DNA of 63,489 nt, taken from contig NZ_QJKI01000023.1 in the NCBI RefSeq assembly GCF_003201855.1, positions 1 to 63,489 on the forward strand, given 5' to 3'. The notes beneath the pieces were generated by a model. The model had not been told where the DNA came from, did not search any database, and was given only the letters and a program-made list of their open reading frames with translations. Both the position numbers and the translations under genes were made by a program. This document shows, piece after piece, positions 16,363 through 26,092 of the stretch; position 1 is the stretch's first letter, and each line of letters begins with the position of its first letter. The stretch comes from Rivihabitans pingtungensis (lineage in GTDB: Bacteria; Pseudomonadota; Gammaproteobacteria; Burkholderiales; Aquaspirillaceae).

Positions 16363-17628
16363 ATGAGCCTGACACCGATTATCCGCCGCGCCTCGCGGCA
16401 AGTCTGGATTGGTCATGTGCCGGTGGGCGGCGACGCCCCGGTGATGATCCAGTCGATGACCAACACCGACACCGCCGACGCCGCCGCCACCGCGCAGCAG
16501 GTGTTCGAGCTGGCCATGGCCGGCTCGGAGGTGGTGCGCATCACCGTCAACACCGCCGAGGCCGCTGCCGCCGTGGCCGAGATCCGCCAGCGTCTGGACG
16601 ATCTGGGCTGCAATGTGCCGCTGGTGGGTGATTTTCACTTCAATGGCGAGCGCCTGCTGCGCGACTACCCGGACTGCGCACGCGCGCTGGCCAAATACCG
16701 CATCAACCCTGGCAATGTCGGCAAGGGCGCCAAGGGCGACGAGAAATTCGCCTTCATGATCCAGCAGGCCATCGAGCACGACAAGCCGGTGCGCATTGGC
16801 GTGAACTGGGGCAGCCTGGACCAAAGCCTGGCGGTGCGGCTGATGGACGAAAACAACCGCCGTGCCCAGCCTTTGCCGCCGGACGCGGTGATGCGCGAAG
16901 CGCTGATTGTCTCGGCGCTGGACAGCGCCGACAAAGCCATGGCGCTGGGCCTGGCCGCCGACAAGATTTTGCTGTCGTGCAAGGTCAGCCATGTGCAGGA
17001 TTTGATCGCCGTTTACCGCGAGCTGGCGCGCCGTTGTGATTTTCCGCTGCATCTGGGCCTGACCGAGGCCGGCATGGGCTCGAAAGGCATTGTCGCCTCC
17101 AGTGCGGCGCTGGCCGTGCTGCTGCAAGAAGGCATTGGCGACACCATCCGCATTTCGCTGACCCCCGAGCCGGGCGCCCCGCGCGACAAGGAAGTGATCG
17201 TCGCCCAGGAACTGCTGCAAACCATGGGTCTGCGCGCCTTCACCCCGCTGGTCACCGCCTGTCCGGGTTGCGGGCGCACCACCAGCACCTTCTTCCAGGA
17301 ACTGGCGGCGCGCATTCAATCCTGGCTGCGCGAGCAAATGCCGCAGTGGCGGCAACAATACCCCGGCGTGGAAACCCTGAATGTGGCGGTGATGGGCTGT
17401 GTGGTGAACGGCCCTGGCGAATCCAAGCTGGCCGACATTGGCATCAGCCTGCCCGGCACTGGCGAAGTGCCGGTGTGCCCGGTGTATGTCGACGGCGAAA
17501 AAACCGTCACCCTCAAGGGCGAGGGCATCGCCGATGAATTCCAGCGCATCGTCGCCGATTATGTGGCCAGCCGCTACGGCGAAGGCGGCCCCAAGCGGCG
17601 CAAGATTGTGCCCATCCAGCCGGCCTGA
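16363..17628 (+). CDS. ispG: 4-hydroxy-3-methylbut-2-enyl diphosphate synthase
   Basis: A 421-residue [4Fe-4S] enzyme of the MEP isoprenoid pathway, converting MEcPP to HMBPP. The cluster cysteines are visible in CPGCGRT and [10 protein letters not shown]. The N-terminal TIM-barrel starts with the typical [28 protein letters not shown]. It lies 27 bases after rodZ and probably shares its transcript. Confidence 0.97.
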   Translation: MSLTPIIRRASRQVWIGHVPVGGDAPVMIQSMTNTDTADAAATAQQVFELAMAGSEVVRITVNTAEAAAAVAEIRQRLDDLGCNVPLVGDFHFNGERLLRDYPDCARALAKYRINPGNVGKGAKGDEKFAFMIQQAIEHDKPVRIGVNWGSLDQSLAVRLMDENNRRAQPLPPDAVMREALIVSALDSADKAMALGLAADKILLSCKVSHVQDLIAVYRELARRCDFPLHLGLTEAGMGSKGIVASSAALAVLLQEGIGDTIRISLTPEPGAPRDKEVIVAQELLQTMGLRAFTPLVTACPGCGRTTSTFFQELAARIQSWLREQMPQWRQQYPGVETLNVAVMGCVVNGPGESKLADIGISLPGTGEVPVCPVYVDGEKTVTLKGEGIADEFQRIVADYVASRYGEGGPKRRKIVPIQPA

Positions 17629-17682
17629 GCGCCGTGCTGATCCGCCTACCGAACAGCTATTGCATTGACTGAAAAAAACAAC

Positions 17683-18957
17683 ATGGCAGAAAAAATCCAG
17701 GCAATTCGCGGCATGAACGACATCCTGCCGGATGAATCGCACCAGTGGGAATTCCTTGAGCACACCGTGCGCAACTGGCTGTCCGACTACGGCTACCGCA
17801 ATATCCGCATGCCGATTGTCGAAGACACCCGCCTGTTTGTGCGCTCGATTGGCGAGGCGACCGATATTGTCGAGAAGGAAATGTACACCTTCACCGACAG
17901 CCTCAACGGCGACAGCCTGACCCTGCGCCCGGAAGGCACCGCCTCGTGCCTGCGCGCGGTCACCGAACACAATCTGCTGTACAACACCACCCAACGGCTG
18001 TGGTATGTCGGCCCGATGTTCCGCCACGAGCGCCCGCAAAAAGGCCGCTATCGTCAGTTTCACCAGATCGGCGTGGAAGCGCTGGGCTTCAACGGCCCGG
18101 ACATCGACGCCGAGCTGATCCTGATGACCGCCGACCTGTGGCAGCGCCTGGGCCTGGCCCCCTACCTCAAGCTGCACCTGAACACCCTGGGCTCCAGCGC
18201 CGAGCGCGCCGAGCATCGTCAGGCGCTGATTGCCTATCTGGAGCAGCACAAGGACGCGCTGGACGAAGACGGCCAGCGCCGCCTGTACAGCAACCCGCTG
18301 CGCGTGCTGGACAGCAAGACCCCGTCGATGCAGGCCATCTGCGACAACGCCCCGCGCCTGATCGACCACCTGGGCGAGGCCAGCCGCCGTCACTACGACG
18401 ACTGGCGCGCCATGCTGCAAGCGGTGGGTATTGATTACGTGGAAAACCCGCGTCTGGTGCGCGGCCTGGATTACTACAATCTGTCGGTGTTCGAGTGGGT
18501 CACCACTGAACTGGGCGCGCAAGGCACGGTGTGCGGCGGCGGCCGTTACGACAGCCTGATCGAGCAGCTGGGTGGCAAGCCGGCGCCGGCCGTGGGCTTT
18601 GCCATGGGCGTCGAGCGGCTGATGCTGCTGTTGCAGGACAAAGCCCTGCTGCCGGCGGCGCCGGCCCCGGACGTGTATCTGGTCAACCAGGGCGAAGGCG
18701 CGGCGCTGTATGCGCTGACTGTGGCCCAGGCGCTGCGCGCCGCCGGCCTGAAGGTGATCCAGCACTGCGGTGAAGCCAGCTTCAAATCGCAATTCAAAAA
18801 AGCCGACGCCAGCGGCGCGGCAGTGGCCGTGGTGCTGGGCGACAATGAAGTGGCCCAGCAACAGGCCGTGGTCAAGCCGCTGCGCGGCGGCGGCGAGCAA
18901 ACCACCGTTGCCCGCGCCGAGCTGGCCGCCGCAGTGGCCGCCCACCTTAACCGCTGA
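17683..18957 (+). CDS. hisS: Histidine-tRNA ligase
   Basis: A 424-residue class II synthetase. Motif 1 region is near [21 protein letters not shown], motif 2 is [21 protein letters not shown], the histidine loop is [14 protein letters not shown], and motif 3 is [11 protein letters not shown]; the C-terminal anticodon-binding domain follows residue 325. ATG 17683 gives the standard [16 protein letters not shown] start; a TTG 18 bases upstream is an alternative. A HisZ paralogue is also in the window (26093-27247). Confidence 0.97.
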   Translation: MAEKIQAIRGMNDILPDESHQWEFLEHTVRNWLSDYGYRNIRMPIVEDTRLFVRSIGEATDIVEKEMYTFTDSLNGDSLTLRPEGTASCLRAVTEHNLLYNTTQRLWYVGPMFRHERPQKGRYRQFHQIGVEALGFNGPDIDAELILMTADLWQRLGLAPYLKLHLNTLGSSAERAEHRQALIAYLEQHKDALDEDGQRRLYSNPLRVLDSKTPSMQAICDNAPRLIDHLGEASRRHYDDWRAMLQAVGIDYVENPRLVRGLDYYNLSVFEWVTTELGAQGTVCGGGRYDSLIEQLGGKPAPAVGFAMGVERLMLLLQDKALLPAAPAPDVYLVNQGEGAALYALTVAQALRAAGLKVIQHCGEASFKSQFKKADASGAAVAVVLGDNEVAQQQAVVKPLRGGGEQTTVARAELAAAVAAHLNR

Positions 18958-18968
18958 ACGAGGAAGCC

Positions 18969-19604
18969 ATGGCGTTTGATCTTCAGGAACAGGAACAGAT
19001 TGACGAACTCAAGGCCTTCTGGCGCAAATGGGGCACACTGATCACCGGCGTGCTGGTGGCCGCTGCGCTGGGCACGGCCGGTGTGCAGGGCTGGCGCTGG
19101 TATCAGCATCGCCAGGCTGAATCGGCCGCTGCGCTGTACGGGCAGATGGAAGCGCTGGCGGCCAAGGGTGACACCGCCAAGCTGGTGAGCGCTGCCGAGC
19201 CGATCAAGCAGGAATATCCGCGCACCGCCTACGCCGCCCGCGCCGCGCTGGCCGCTGCCCGTGCTGCTTATGAAGCCAACGACGCCAAGACCGCCCGCGA
19301 ACAGCTGAATTGGGTGCTGGAGCACGCCAGCGAGCCTGGCCTGAAGGCGGTGGCTCGCCTGCGCCTGGCCACGCTGGCGGTGGATGGCAAGCAATACGAT
19401 GAGGCATTGGGCCTGCTGGGTGGCGAGCATGACACCGCCTTTGACGGCCTGTTCCTGGACGCCAAGGGTGATGCCCTGGCGGCCAAGGGCGATACTGCTG
19501 GCGCTCGCTCCGCCTATCGTGAAGCACTGAACAAGACCCCGGCTGATGCGCCGAACCGATCCTATCTTCAAATCAAGCTTGATGCGCTGGGAGGCGAATC
19601 TTGA
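18969..19604 (+). CDS. yfgM: YfgM-family TPR periplasmic chaperone-like protein
   Basis: A 211-residue protein: short cytosolic start (MAFDLQEQEQIDELKAFWRKWG), one membrane helix at about 24-42, then a periplasmic TPR-like domain. In Escherichia coli YfgM (also called an ancillary SecYEG translocon subunit) cooperates with PpiD. It lies 11 bases after hisS and overlaps bamB by one base (TGATG-type junction), which supports co-transcription with envelope assembly genes. Confidence 0.9.
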   Translation: MAFDLQEQEQIDELKAFWRKWGTLITGVLVAAALGTAGVQGWRWYQHRQAESAAALYGQMEALAAKGDTAKLVSAAEPIKQEYPRTAYAARAALAAARAAYEANDAKTAREQLNWVLEHASEPGLKAVARLRLATLAVDGKQYDEALGLLGGEHDTAFDGLFLDAKGDALAAKGDTAGARSAYREALNKTPADAPNRSYLQIKLDALGGES

Positions 19605-20764
19605 TGAACATGCCCGCAGGTCTGCGCCGTGTGGCGACCGTAGCCGCACTGGCCGCCATGCTTGGCGGCTGCTCGACTGTCACCGGATGGTTTACCGGCA
19701 GCGACAATGCCCCCAAGCCGACCCCGCTGCAAGCCATTCAGAATAACGTGACGCCGAAAGTGCGTTGGGACGTTTCGCTGGGCGGTTCTGCGGATTATGC
19801 CTTTACCCCGGCCTTGATGGGCGATGTGGTGTGGGCTGCTGGCCGTGATGGCCAGGTGGTGGGGGTGGACGTCAATACCGGCCGGCAAGTGGGTCGGGTG
19901 GACACCCGTCTGCCGCTGTCGGGCGGCATTGGCGCCAAGAACGGCGCGCTGTACGTGGCCACCACCGAAGGCGAGCTGGTGTCGCTGGACGAAAACGGCA
20001 AGATTCGCTGGCGCAGCCGCTTGACCAGCCAGGCGCTGGAAGCCCCGCAAAGCGATGGTCAGCGCGTGCTGGTGCGCACCAACGACGGCCGCCTGTCGGC
20101 ATTTGACGCTGACAATGGCAAGTCGCTGTGGACCTTCCAGCGCCCGCAGCCGACGCTGACCGTGCGTAATTATGGCTCCACCACCCTGGTGGGCGGCGAA
20201 GCCGTGCTGCTGGGCATGCCGGGCGGCCGTCTGGCGGTAATTGGCGCCAATATGGGCGATCTGCTGTGGGAGGCTTCGGTCTCCACCCCGCGCGGCGCTT
20301 CCGAGCTGGAACGCATGGCCGATGTGGCCAGCCGCCCGGTGTTCGACCGTGGCCAGGTGTGTGCGGTGGCCTTCCAGGGCAAGCTGACCTGCTTTGACGC
20401 CCGCAGCGGCACGCCGATGTGGTCGCGCGATGTTGGCTCCAGCCAGGGGCTGACTGTGGACGCGGTCAATCTGTACGTCACCGGTGACGATGGCACAGTG
20501 TGGGCGTTTGACCGGGCCACTGGCCGCTCGGTGTGGACGCAGAACAAGCTGAAATACCGCAACGTCAGCGCGCCGGCCATGTTGGACCGTTTTGTGCTGG
20601 TGCTGGACGGCGAGGGCATTGCCCACTTGCTGTCTAACGAATCCGGCGAATTTGTCGGCCGCCAGTCGGTGGCCGGCGGCAAGACCCAGACCCAGCCGCA
20701 AAGCCTGGGCGACCGCGTGCTGGTGCAAACCCAGGGCGGCCGCGTGCTGGCGCTGAGCCTGTAA
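19604..20764 (+). CDS. bamB: Outer-membrane assembly lipoprotein BamB
   Basis: A 386-residue lipoprotein (lipobox MLGGC, Cys23) with PQQ-like beta-propeller blades carrying repeated WxW/xxGKxLW segments (for example NGKSLWTFQRP, TGRSVWTQNKL). BamB is a scaffold of the BAM complex that inserts outer-membrane proteins. The ATG overlaps the yfgM stop and is preceded by GGGAGGCG. The order hisS-yfgM-bamB-der is conserved widely. Confidence 0.96.
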   Translation: MNMPAGLRRVATVAALAAMLGGCSTVTGWFTGSDNAPKPTPLQAIQNNVTPKVRWDVSLGGSADYAFTPALMGDVVWAAGRDGQVVGVDVNTGRQVGRVDTRLPLSGGIGAKNGALYVATTEGELVSLDENGKIRWRSRLTSQALEAPQSDGQRVLVRTNDGRLSAFDADNGKSLWTFQRPQPTLTVRNYGSTTLVGGEAVLLGMPGGRLAVIGANMGDLLWEASVSTPRGASELERMADVASRPVFDRGQVCAVAFQGKLTCFDARSGTPMWSRDVGSSQGLTVDAVNLYVTGDDGTVWAFDRATGRSVWTQNKLKYRNVSAPAMLDRFVLVLDGEGIAHLLSNESGEFVGRQSVAGGKTQTQPQSLGDRVLVQTQGGRVLALSL

Positions 20765-20890
20765 CTTACTGAACCCACAGAGGCTGCTTGCGCCGTTCAC
20801 GGCGCCGCCTGCCCACCCGCCACGGCCCGCCGGGAGCTTCCCGCCGGGTCGTCTGGCGCTGGCGCAGGCAAGTGCAGCCCGCAAGGAAAA

Positions 20891-22285
20891 ATGGCAGTGA
20901 AACCCACTATCGCGCTGGTCGGACGGCCCAATGTCGGCAAATCGACGCTGTTCAACCGGCTCACCCGCAGTCGCGACGCCCTGGTGGCCGACATCCCCGG
21001 CCTGACACGCGACCGCCACTATGGCCACGGCCGTGGCGCCAGCAAACCGTATCTGGTGGTGGACACCGGCGGTTTTGAACCGATTGTCACCGACGGCATC
21101 ATGCACGAAATGGCGCGCCAGACGCTTCAGGCCGTGGACGAAGCTGACGCGGTGATTTTTTTGGTGGACGCCCGCTCGGGCGCCACGCCGCACGACAAGA
21201 TCATCGCCAACCAGCTGCGTCAGCTGGGCCGGCCGGTGTATCTGGTGGTGAACAAGGCCGAAGGCCTGCGCCGCGACATGGCCGGCGCCGAGTTCCACGA
21301 GCTGGCGCTGGGCGAGCCGTGGGCGATTTCTGGCGCGCATGGCGACGGCGTGCGTGAGCTGATCGAAGACGTGCTCGAGCACTTCCCCGACGCCAGCGAG
21401 GACGAAGACGCCCGCCAGCATCCCAAATTCGCCGTGATTGGCCGGCCGAATGTGGGCAAATCCACCCTGGTCAACGCCATTCTGGGCGAAGAGCGGGTGA
21501 TTGCCTTTGACCAGGCCGGCACCACGCGCGACAGTATTTATATCGATTTCGAACGCGAAGCCAAACCGTATACCATTATCGACACCGCCGGCGTGCGCCG
21601 GCGCGGCAAGGTGGACGAGATGATCGAGAAATTCTCGGTGATCAAGACCTTGCAGGCCATCGAGGACGCCAATGTGGTGGTGCTGGTGCTGGACGCCCAG
21701 CTGGATGTTTCCGAGCAGGATGCCACCCTGGCCGGCTTTGCCCTGGAAGCCGGCCGCGCGCTGGTGGTGGCGGTGAACAAATGGGACGGGCTGGACGATT
21801 ACGCCAAAGACTGTGTGCGCCGCGAAATCGACCGCAAATTGAACTTTTTGGGCTTTGCCAAGTTCCACTTCATCTCTGCCTTGCACGGCAAGGGCGTGGG
21901 CGATTTGTTCCGCTCGATCGATCAGGCTTATCAGGCCGCCATGGTGAAATTGTCCACCCCACGCCTGACCCGCGCGCTGGACGTGATCACCGAGCGCCAG
22001 GCGCCGCCGCGCAACGGCATGTCGCGTCCGAAGATGCGCTACGCCCACCAGGGTGGGGTGAATCCGCCTGTCGTGGTGATCCATGGCAGCAATCTGGTGA
22101 ATATTCCGGACAGTTACACTCGCTATCTTGAACACAGCCTGTGCAAATTGTTCAAACTGGAAGGCACCCCATTGCGGGTTCAGTACAAATCGACGGACAA
22201 TCCGTATGCCGAACGCAAGCAGGTCAGCGTGCATCCGGGGCGACGCGATCCGGTCAAGCCAGGAAAGCAGTTCAGGAAGAAATAA
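20891..22285 (+). CDS. der: Ribosome-assembly GTPase Der (EngA)
   Basis: A 464-residue protein with two tandem GTPase domains, each with its P-loop (GRPNVGKST near residues 10 and 188), followed by a C-terminal KH-like domain. It acts in 50S subunit maturation. NKxD motifs (VVNKAE in the first, AVNKWDG in the second) are seen; the first is NKAE rather than NKAD. CAAGGA precedes ATG 20891. Confidence 0.97.
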   Translation: MAVKPTIALVGRPNVGKSTLFNRLTRSRDALVADIPGLTRDRHYGHGRGASKPYLVVDTGGFEPIVTDGIMHEMARQTLQAVDEADAVIFLVDARSGATPHDKIIANQLRQLGRPVYLVVNKAEGLRRDMAGAEFHELALGEPWAISGAHGDGVRELIEDVLEHFPDASEDEDARQHPKFAVIGRPNVGKSTLVNAILGEERVIAFDQAGTTRDSIYIDFEREAKPYTIIDTAGVRRRGKVDEMIEKFSVIKTLQAIEDANVVVLVLDAQLDVSEQDATLAGFALEAGRALVVAVNKWDGLDDYAKDCVRREIDRKLNFLGFAKFHFISALHGKGVGDLFRSIDQAYQAAMVKLSTPRLTRALDVITERQAPPRNGMSRPKMRYAHQGGVNPPVVVIHGSNLVNIPDSYTRYLEHSLCKLFKLEGTPLRVQYKSTDNPYAERKQVSVHPGRRDPVKPGKQFRKK

Positions 22286-22384
22286 CGCAGCAGGGGCAAC
22301 GGTGCTCTGTCTGGCCATCGCCGGGCGGAGTATGGAATCCGGTGTTCGACAACATAACAATTTAACTTAACCTGGAGTCAATCC

Positions 22385-22639
22385 ATGAGCGCCAAAGGGC
22401 AAATGCTACAAGACCCGTTTCTGAACATTCTGCGGAAAGAACACATTCCGGTGTCGATCTATCTGGTGAACGGCATCAAGCTGCAAGGCCAGATCGAATC
22501 GTTCGACCAGTATGTGGTGCTGCTGAAAAACACCGTCACCCAGATGGTGTACAAGCACGCCATTTCCACCGTGGTGCCGGCGCGCCCGGTGTCGGTGCCG
22601 TATGAAAACCCGGCTGCCGCACCCCAGGCCAATAGCTGA
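22385..22639 (+). CDS. hfq: RNA chaperone Hfq
   Basis: An 84-residue Sm-like protein that forms a hexamer and pairs sRNAs with mRNAs. Sm1 ([27 protein letters not shown]) and Sm2 ([10 protein letters not shown], containing the YKHAIST signature) are intact. The C-terminal tail is short and Ala/Pro-rich. A good GGAG site precedes the ATG. A large nested hairpin separates it from hflX. Confidence 0.98.
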   Translation: MSAKGQMLQDPFLNILRKEHIPVSIYLVNGIKLQGQIESFDQYVVLLKNTVTQMVYKHAISTVVPARPVSVPYENPAAAPQANS

Positions 22640-22659
22640 TTGGCCCTCGCCCTGAATCC

Positions 22660-22743
22660 ATCGACCGGCCGTTGCCCTGGCGCATTCCGGTTCCAGCCTG
22701 CTGGCCGGAACCACACGCAGGGTGCACCGGTCGATTTTCTTTG
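22660..22743 (+). terminator. Nested hairpin and T-rich tract between hfq and hflX
   Basis: Three nested pairings are visible: ATCGACCGG/CCGGTCGAT (22660-22668 with 22727-22735), CCCTG/CAGGG (22675-22679 with 22718-22722) and TTCCGG/CCGGAA (22685-22690 with 22705-22710), followed by TTTTCTTT. It can act as a partial terminator that makes hfq more abundant than hflX, or as a processing site. Confidence 0.55.
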
Positions 22744-22760
22744 CAGGATGCAGCTCTCCC

Positions 22761-23909
22761 GTGTTTGAACGTCACGAATTTGGCGACCGTGCGGTCGTCG
22801 TGTGTCTGGACTTTGGCCTGGCCGATTTTGCCGAATCGGTGGCCGAGGCCGTCGAGCTGGTGCGCGGCGCTGGCGTCACCGTGCTGTCGGTGATTCAGGC
22901 CAAGCGCAGCCGTCCGGACGCCGCCCTGTTTGCCGGCAAGGGCAAAGTGGAAGAAATCGCCAGCGAAGTGCGCGGCCTGGAGGCCAATGTGGTGATTTTC
23001 AATCACCAGCTGTCGCCGGCGCAGCAGCGCAATCTGGAGCGCGAGTTTCAGTGTCGGGTGGTGGACCGCAACAGCCTGATTCTGGATATTTTTGCCCAGC
23101 GCGCGAAAAGCCACGAAGGCAAATTGCAGGTGGAGTTGGCCCAGCTGGATTATCTGTCCACCCGACTGGTGCGCGGCTGGACGCACCTGGAGCGGCAAAA
23201 AGGCGGCATTGGCCTGCGCGGCCCCGGCGAAACCCAGCTGGAAACCGACCGCCGCTTGCTGGGCAAGCGCGTCAAGCTGTTGCGCGACCGGCTGGCCACG
23301 GTGCAAAAGCAGCGCCAGGTGCAGCGGCGCAGCCGCTCGCGCTCGGGCGTGATGAGCGTGTCGATTGTCGGCTACACCAATGCCGGCAAATCCACCTTGT
23401 TCAACGCCCTGACCAAGGCCGGCGCTTATGCGGCGGATCAGCTGTTCGCCACCCTTGACACCACCAGCCGGCGGCTATACTTGAACGCCAGCTGTTCGGT
23501 GGTGCTGTCCGACACCGTGGGCTTTATCCGCGATCTGCCGCACTCGCTGGTGGCGGCGTTTCGCGCCACGCTGGAAGAAACCGTGCATGCCGATTTGCTG
23601 CTGCACGTGGTGGACAGCGCCAATGATCAGCGCGACCGGCAGATTGAAGACGTCAACAAGGTGTTGGCGGAAATCTCCGCCGACGGCATTCCGCAGCTGC
23701 TGGTGCTGAACAAGACCGACCTCAAGGGCTTGCCGGGCGGCATCGAGCGGGATGAAAATGGCAGTCTTCATGCAGTGCGCGTATCTGCGCTCACTGGCGA
23801 AGGGTTGGACGCCTTGCGCGCGGCGCTTGTGGAACTTGCGCCTGCCCCCAGCTTCTTAGCTGGACCCGCTTACGATATTCACGATACTTCGGAAAACACA
23901 TGGCAATGA
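22761..23909 (+). CDS. hflX: Ribosome-associated GTPase HflX
   Basis: A 382-residue GTPase. The N-terminal HflX domain (1-170) includes the conserved GPGETQLETDRR segment, and the G domain starts with GYTNAGKSTLFN near residue 205. HflX splits stalled ribosomes after heat stress. I chose GTG 22761 (FERHEFGDRAVVV...) as in related proteins, with AGGA 12 bases upstream; a GTG at 22722 would lie inside the leader hairpin. It overlaps hflK by 10 bases. Confidence 0.93.
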   Translation: MFERHEFGDRAVVVCLDFGLADFAESVAEAVELVRGAGVTVLSVIQAKRSRPDAALFAGKGKVEEIASEVRGLEANVVIFNHQLSPAQQRNLEREFQCRVVDRNSLILDIFAQRAKSHEGKLQVELAQLDYLSTRLVRGWTHLERQKGGIGLRGPGETQLETDRRLLGKRVKLLRDRLATVQKQRQVQRRSRSRSGVMSVSIVGYTNAGKSTLFNALTKAGAYAADQLFATLDTTSRRLYLNASCSVVLSDTVGFIRDLPHSLVAAFRATLEETVHADLLLHVVDSANDQRDRQIEDVNKVLAEISADGIPQLLVLNKTDLKGLPGGIERDENGSLHAVRVSALTGEGLDALRAALVELAPAPSFLAGPAYDIHDTSENTWQ

Positions 23910-25129
23910 ATGACAACGGCTGGCGCGGCGGCAAACGGGACAACAACGACGGCCCGCCCGACCTCGACGAAATTTTCCGTTCGCTCAACCAAAAGCTCTC
24001 GCGGCTGTTGGGCGGGCGCGGCGGCCAGGGCGGCGGCTCGCCCGATGGCGGACGCGCGCTGTTCAAGGGCGGCGCTTCGCTGCTGGCGCTGATTCTGGGC
24101 GGCGTATGGCTGGCTTCTGGTTTTTACGTGGTGGACGCCCGCGAAGTGGGCGTGGTGCTGCGCATGGGCAGCTTTAACCGCGTGTCCGACTCCGGCCTGC
24201 AATGGCACGCGCCGTATCCGTTTGAAAAAGTCGAAATCGTCACCCTGACCGAAGTGCGCAGCGTGGAAGTGGGCTATCGCGGCAACGCCAAGAACCGCAT
24301 TCCCGAAGAATCGCTGATGCTCACCGAAGACCAGAACATCATCGACGTGCAATTGTCGGTGCAGTACGACGTCAAAGACCCGAAAGCCTTCCTGTTCAAC
24401 AATGCCGCCAGCGACCGCGACGCCAAGGACATTGTCAAACAGGCCACCGAAACCGCCATCCGCGAGGTGGTCGGCCGCAACAAGGTGGATTTTGTGCTCA
24501 ACGAAGGCCGCGCCCAAGTGGCGTCGGAAACCGCCGCCTTGATTCAGCAAACGCTGGACCGCTACAACCTGGGCGTGCGGGTGAGCAAGGTCAATATCAA
24601 CGATGTGCAGCCGCCCGAGCAGGTGCTGGCGGCGTTTGACGACGCAGTCAAGGCCAGCCAGGACCGTGAAAAGCTGCGCAACGAAGGCCAGGCCTACGCC
24701 AATGACGTGATTCCCAAGGCCAGCGGCCTGGCGTCGCGGCTGATGGAAGAAGCCGAGGGCTACAAGCAGCGCGTGGTGTCCAACGCCGAGGGTGACGCCG
24801 CCCGCTTCAAGCAGGTGCTGGCCGAATACAGCAAGGCGCCGGGCGTGATGCGCGAGCGTCTGTATCAGGACATGATGCAGCAAATCCTCAGCAACAGCAG
24901 CAAGGTGCTGGTCGATCAAAAATCCGGCAGCAATCTGCTGTATTTGCCGCTGGACAAGCTGATTCAGCAGACCCATCCGCAACAAGCCGGCGCTGCGCCG
25001 CAAGCGGGCGCGCCTGCGGCCAATCTGCCGCCGCCGCCCACCACTGAACCGGCCAGTTCCGCCCCGGCTGGCGCCAACCGTAGCAGCAGCCGCGACGTGG
25101 TGCGCAGCCGCGAATTTGAGGAGCGTTGA
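23900..25129 (+). CDS. hflK: FtsH-regulating membrane protein HflK
   Basis: A 409-residue SPFH/band-7 protein: Gly-rich cytosolic start (GGRGGQGGGS), one membrane segment (about 57-77), a periplasmic SPFH domain, and a Pro/Ala tail. HflK and HflC form a large cage around the FtsH protease and limit its action. ATG 23900 overlaps the hflX end; ATG 23906 is an alternative start. Confidence 0.96.
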   Translation: MAMNDNGWRGGKRDNNDGPPDLDEIFRSLNQKLSRLLGGRGGQGGGSPDGGRALFKGGASLLALILGGVWLASGFYVVDAREVGVVLRMGSFNRVSDSGLQWHAPYPFEKVEIVTLTEVRSVEVGYRGNAKNRIPEESLMLTEDQNIIDVQLSVQYDVKDPKAFLFNNAASDRDAKDIVKQATETAIREVVGRNKVDFVLNEGRAQVASETAALIQQTLDRYNLGVRVSKVNINDVQPPEQVLAAFDDAVKASQDREKLRNEGQAYANDVIPKASGLASRLMEEAEGYKQRVVSNAEGDAARFKQVLAEYSKAPGVMRERLYQDMMQQILSNSSKVLVDQKSGSNLLYLPLDKLIQQTHPQQAGAAPQAGAPAANLPPPPTTEPASSAPAGANRSSSRDVVRSREFEER

Positions 25130-25132
25130 TTG

Positions 25133-26017
25133 ATGGATCGTCTTATTCCCAGCCTGATTGCCCTGCTGGCCGTGCTGCTGGTGCTCAGCCTGTCGCTGTT
25201 CACCGTCGATCAGCGTCAGTATGCGATGGTGTTCCAGTTTGGCGAAGTGGTGCGGGTGATCAAAGAGCCTGGCATCCAGTTCAAGATCCCGATGTTGCAG
25301 AACGTGCGCTACTTTGACCGCCGCATTCAGACCATCGATCCGGACTCGCCCGAGCTGTTCAACACCCGCGAAAAGAAAAACGTGCTGGTGGACAGCTTTG
25401 TCAAATGGCGCGTGGTGGACGTCGAGCAGTTTTACAAATCGGTGGGCGGCAATGAAGCCGCTGCGGTGTCGCGCCTGCGCCAGACCATCAACGATGGCCT
25501 GCGCGCCGAGTTTGGCCAGAAAACCGTCACCGACGTGATTTCCGGCCAGCGCGACCAAGTGATGGAATCGGTGCGCAAGCGCGCCGACCTGGACGCGCGC
25601 AAGATTGGCGTGCAGCTCCTGGACGTGCGCCTGAAGCGGGTGGACTTCCCCGAGAAGATCAGCCAGTCGGTGTATGACCGCATGCAGTCCGAGCGCCGCG
25701 CCGTGGCCAGCCAGCAACGCTCGGAAGGCGCTGCCGAGGCTGAACGCATCCGCGCCGACGCCGAACGCCAGCGCGACATCATCCTGGCCGAAGCCTACCG
25801 CAAGGCCCAGGCCATCAAGGGTGAGGGCGACGCCCGCGCCGCCGCCATCTACGCCGAGGCGTATGGCAAAAACCCCGAGTTCTATGCGTTTTACCGCAGC
25901 ATGGACGCCTACAAGCAAACCTTCCGCAACAAGAGCGATGTGCTGGTGCTCGACCCCAGCTCGCAGTTCTTCAAATACCTGAAGAATCCGGGCGCAGGCG
26001 CAAAGGCCACCCAGTAG
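25133..26017 (+). CDS. hflC: FtsH-regulating membrane protein HflC
   Basis: A 294-residue SPFH/band-7 protein with an N-terminal membrane anchor (about 4-22) and a helical C-terminal part rich in Ala, Glu and Arg (SQQRSEGAAEAERIRADAERQ). Partner of HflK, three bases upstream. The YKQTFRNKSDVLVLDPSSQFFKYL end is typical of the family. ATG 25133 was preferred to the TTG just before it. Confidence 0.96.
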   Translation: MDRLIPSLIALLAVLLVLSLSLFTVDQRQYAMVFQFGEVVRVIKEPGIQFKIPMLQNVRYFDRRIQTIDPDSPELFNTREKKNVLVDSFVKWRVVDVEQFYKSVGGNEAAAVSRLRQTINDGLRAEFGQKTVTDVISGQRDQVMESVRKRADLDARKIGVQLLDVRLKRVDFPEKISQSVYDRMQSERRAVASQQRSEGAAEAERIRADAERQRDIILAEAYRKAQAIKGEGDARAAAIYAEAYGKNPEFYAFYRSMDAYKQTFRNKSDVLVLDPSSQFFKYLKNPGAGAKATQ

Positions 26018-26030
26018 GACGATTTCGGAT

Positions 26031-26036
26031 TACAAT
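26031..26036 (+). promoter_or_regulatory. Possible -10 element for hisZ-purA
   Basis: GATTACAATAG contains TACAAT; no good -35 was seen. It lies before the hairpin at 26052-26077, so the transcript would begin with that terminator-like stem. Confidence 0.3.
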
Positions 26037-26051
26037 AGCGGTTTGACCATT

Positions 26052-26077
26052 AAGCGGGGGCTCCTCCCCCGCTTTTT
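26052..26077 (+). terminator. Rho-independent terminator between hflC and hisZ
   Basis: GCGGGGG-CTCCT-CCCCCGC followed by five T. It should end the ndk/rlmN-to-hflC transcription unit. It lies only 16 bases before the hisZ ATG, so read-through or a leader role for hisZ is possible. Confidence 0.85.
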
Positions 26078-26092
26078 GCTGTGAATTCTCCC

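Noticed and set aside
15361..18945. Nearly 1,200-codon open frame antisense to rodZ-ispG-hisS
   Set aside because: It spans three well-recognised genes on the other strand and their spacers; this is a GC-bias artefact.
19568..22360. 930-codon open frame antisense to bamB and der
   Set aside because: Mirror-frame artefact over two certain genes.
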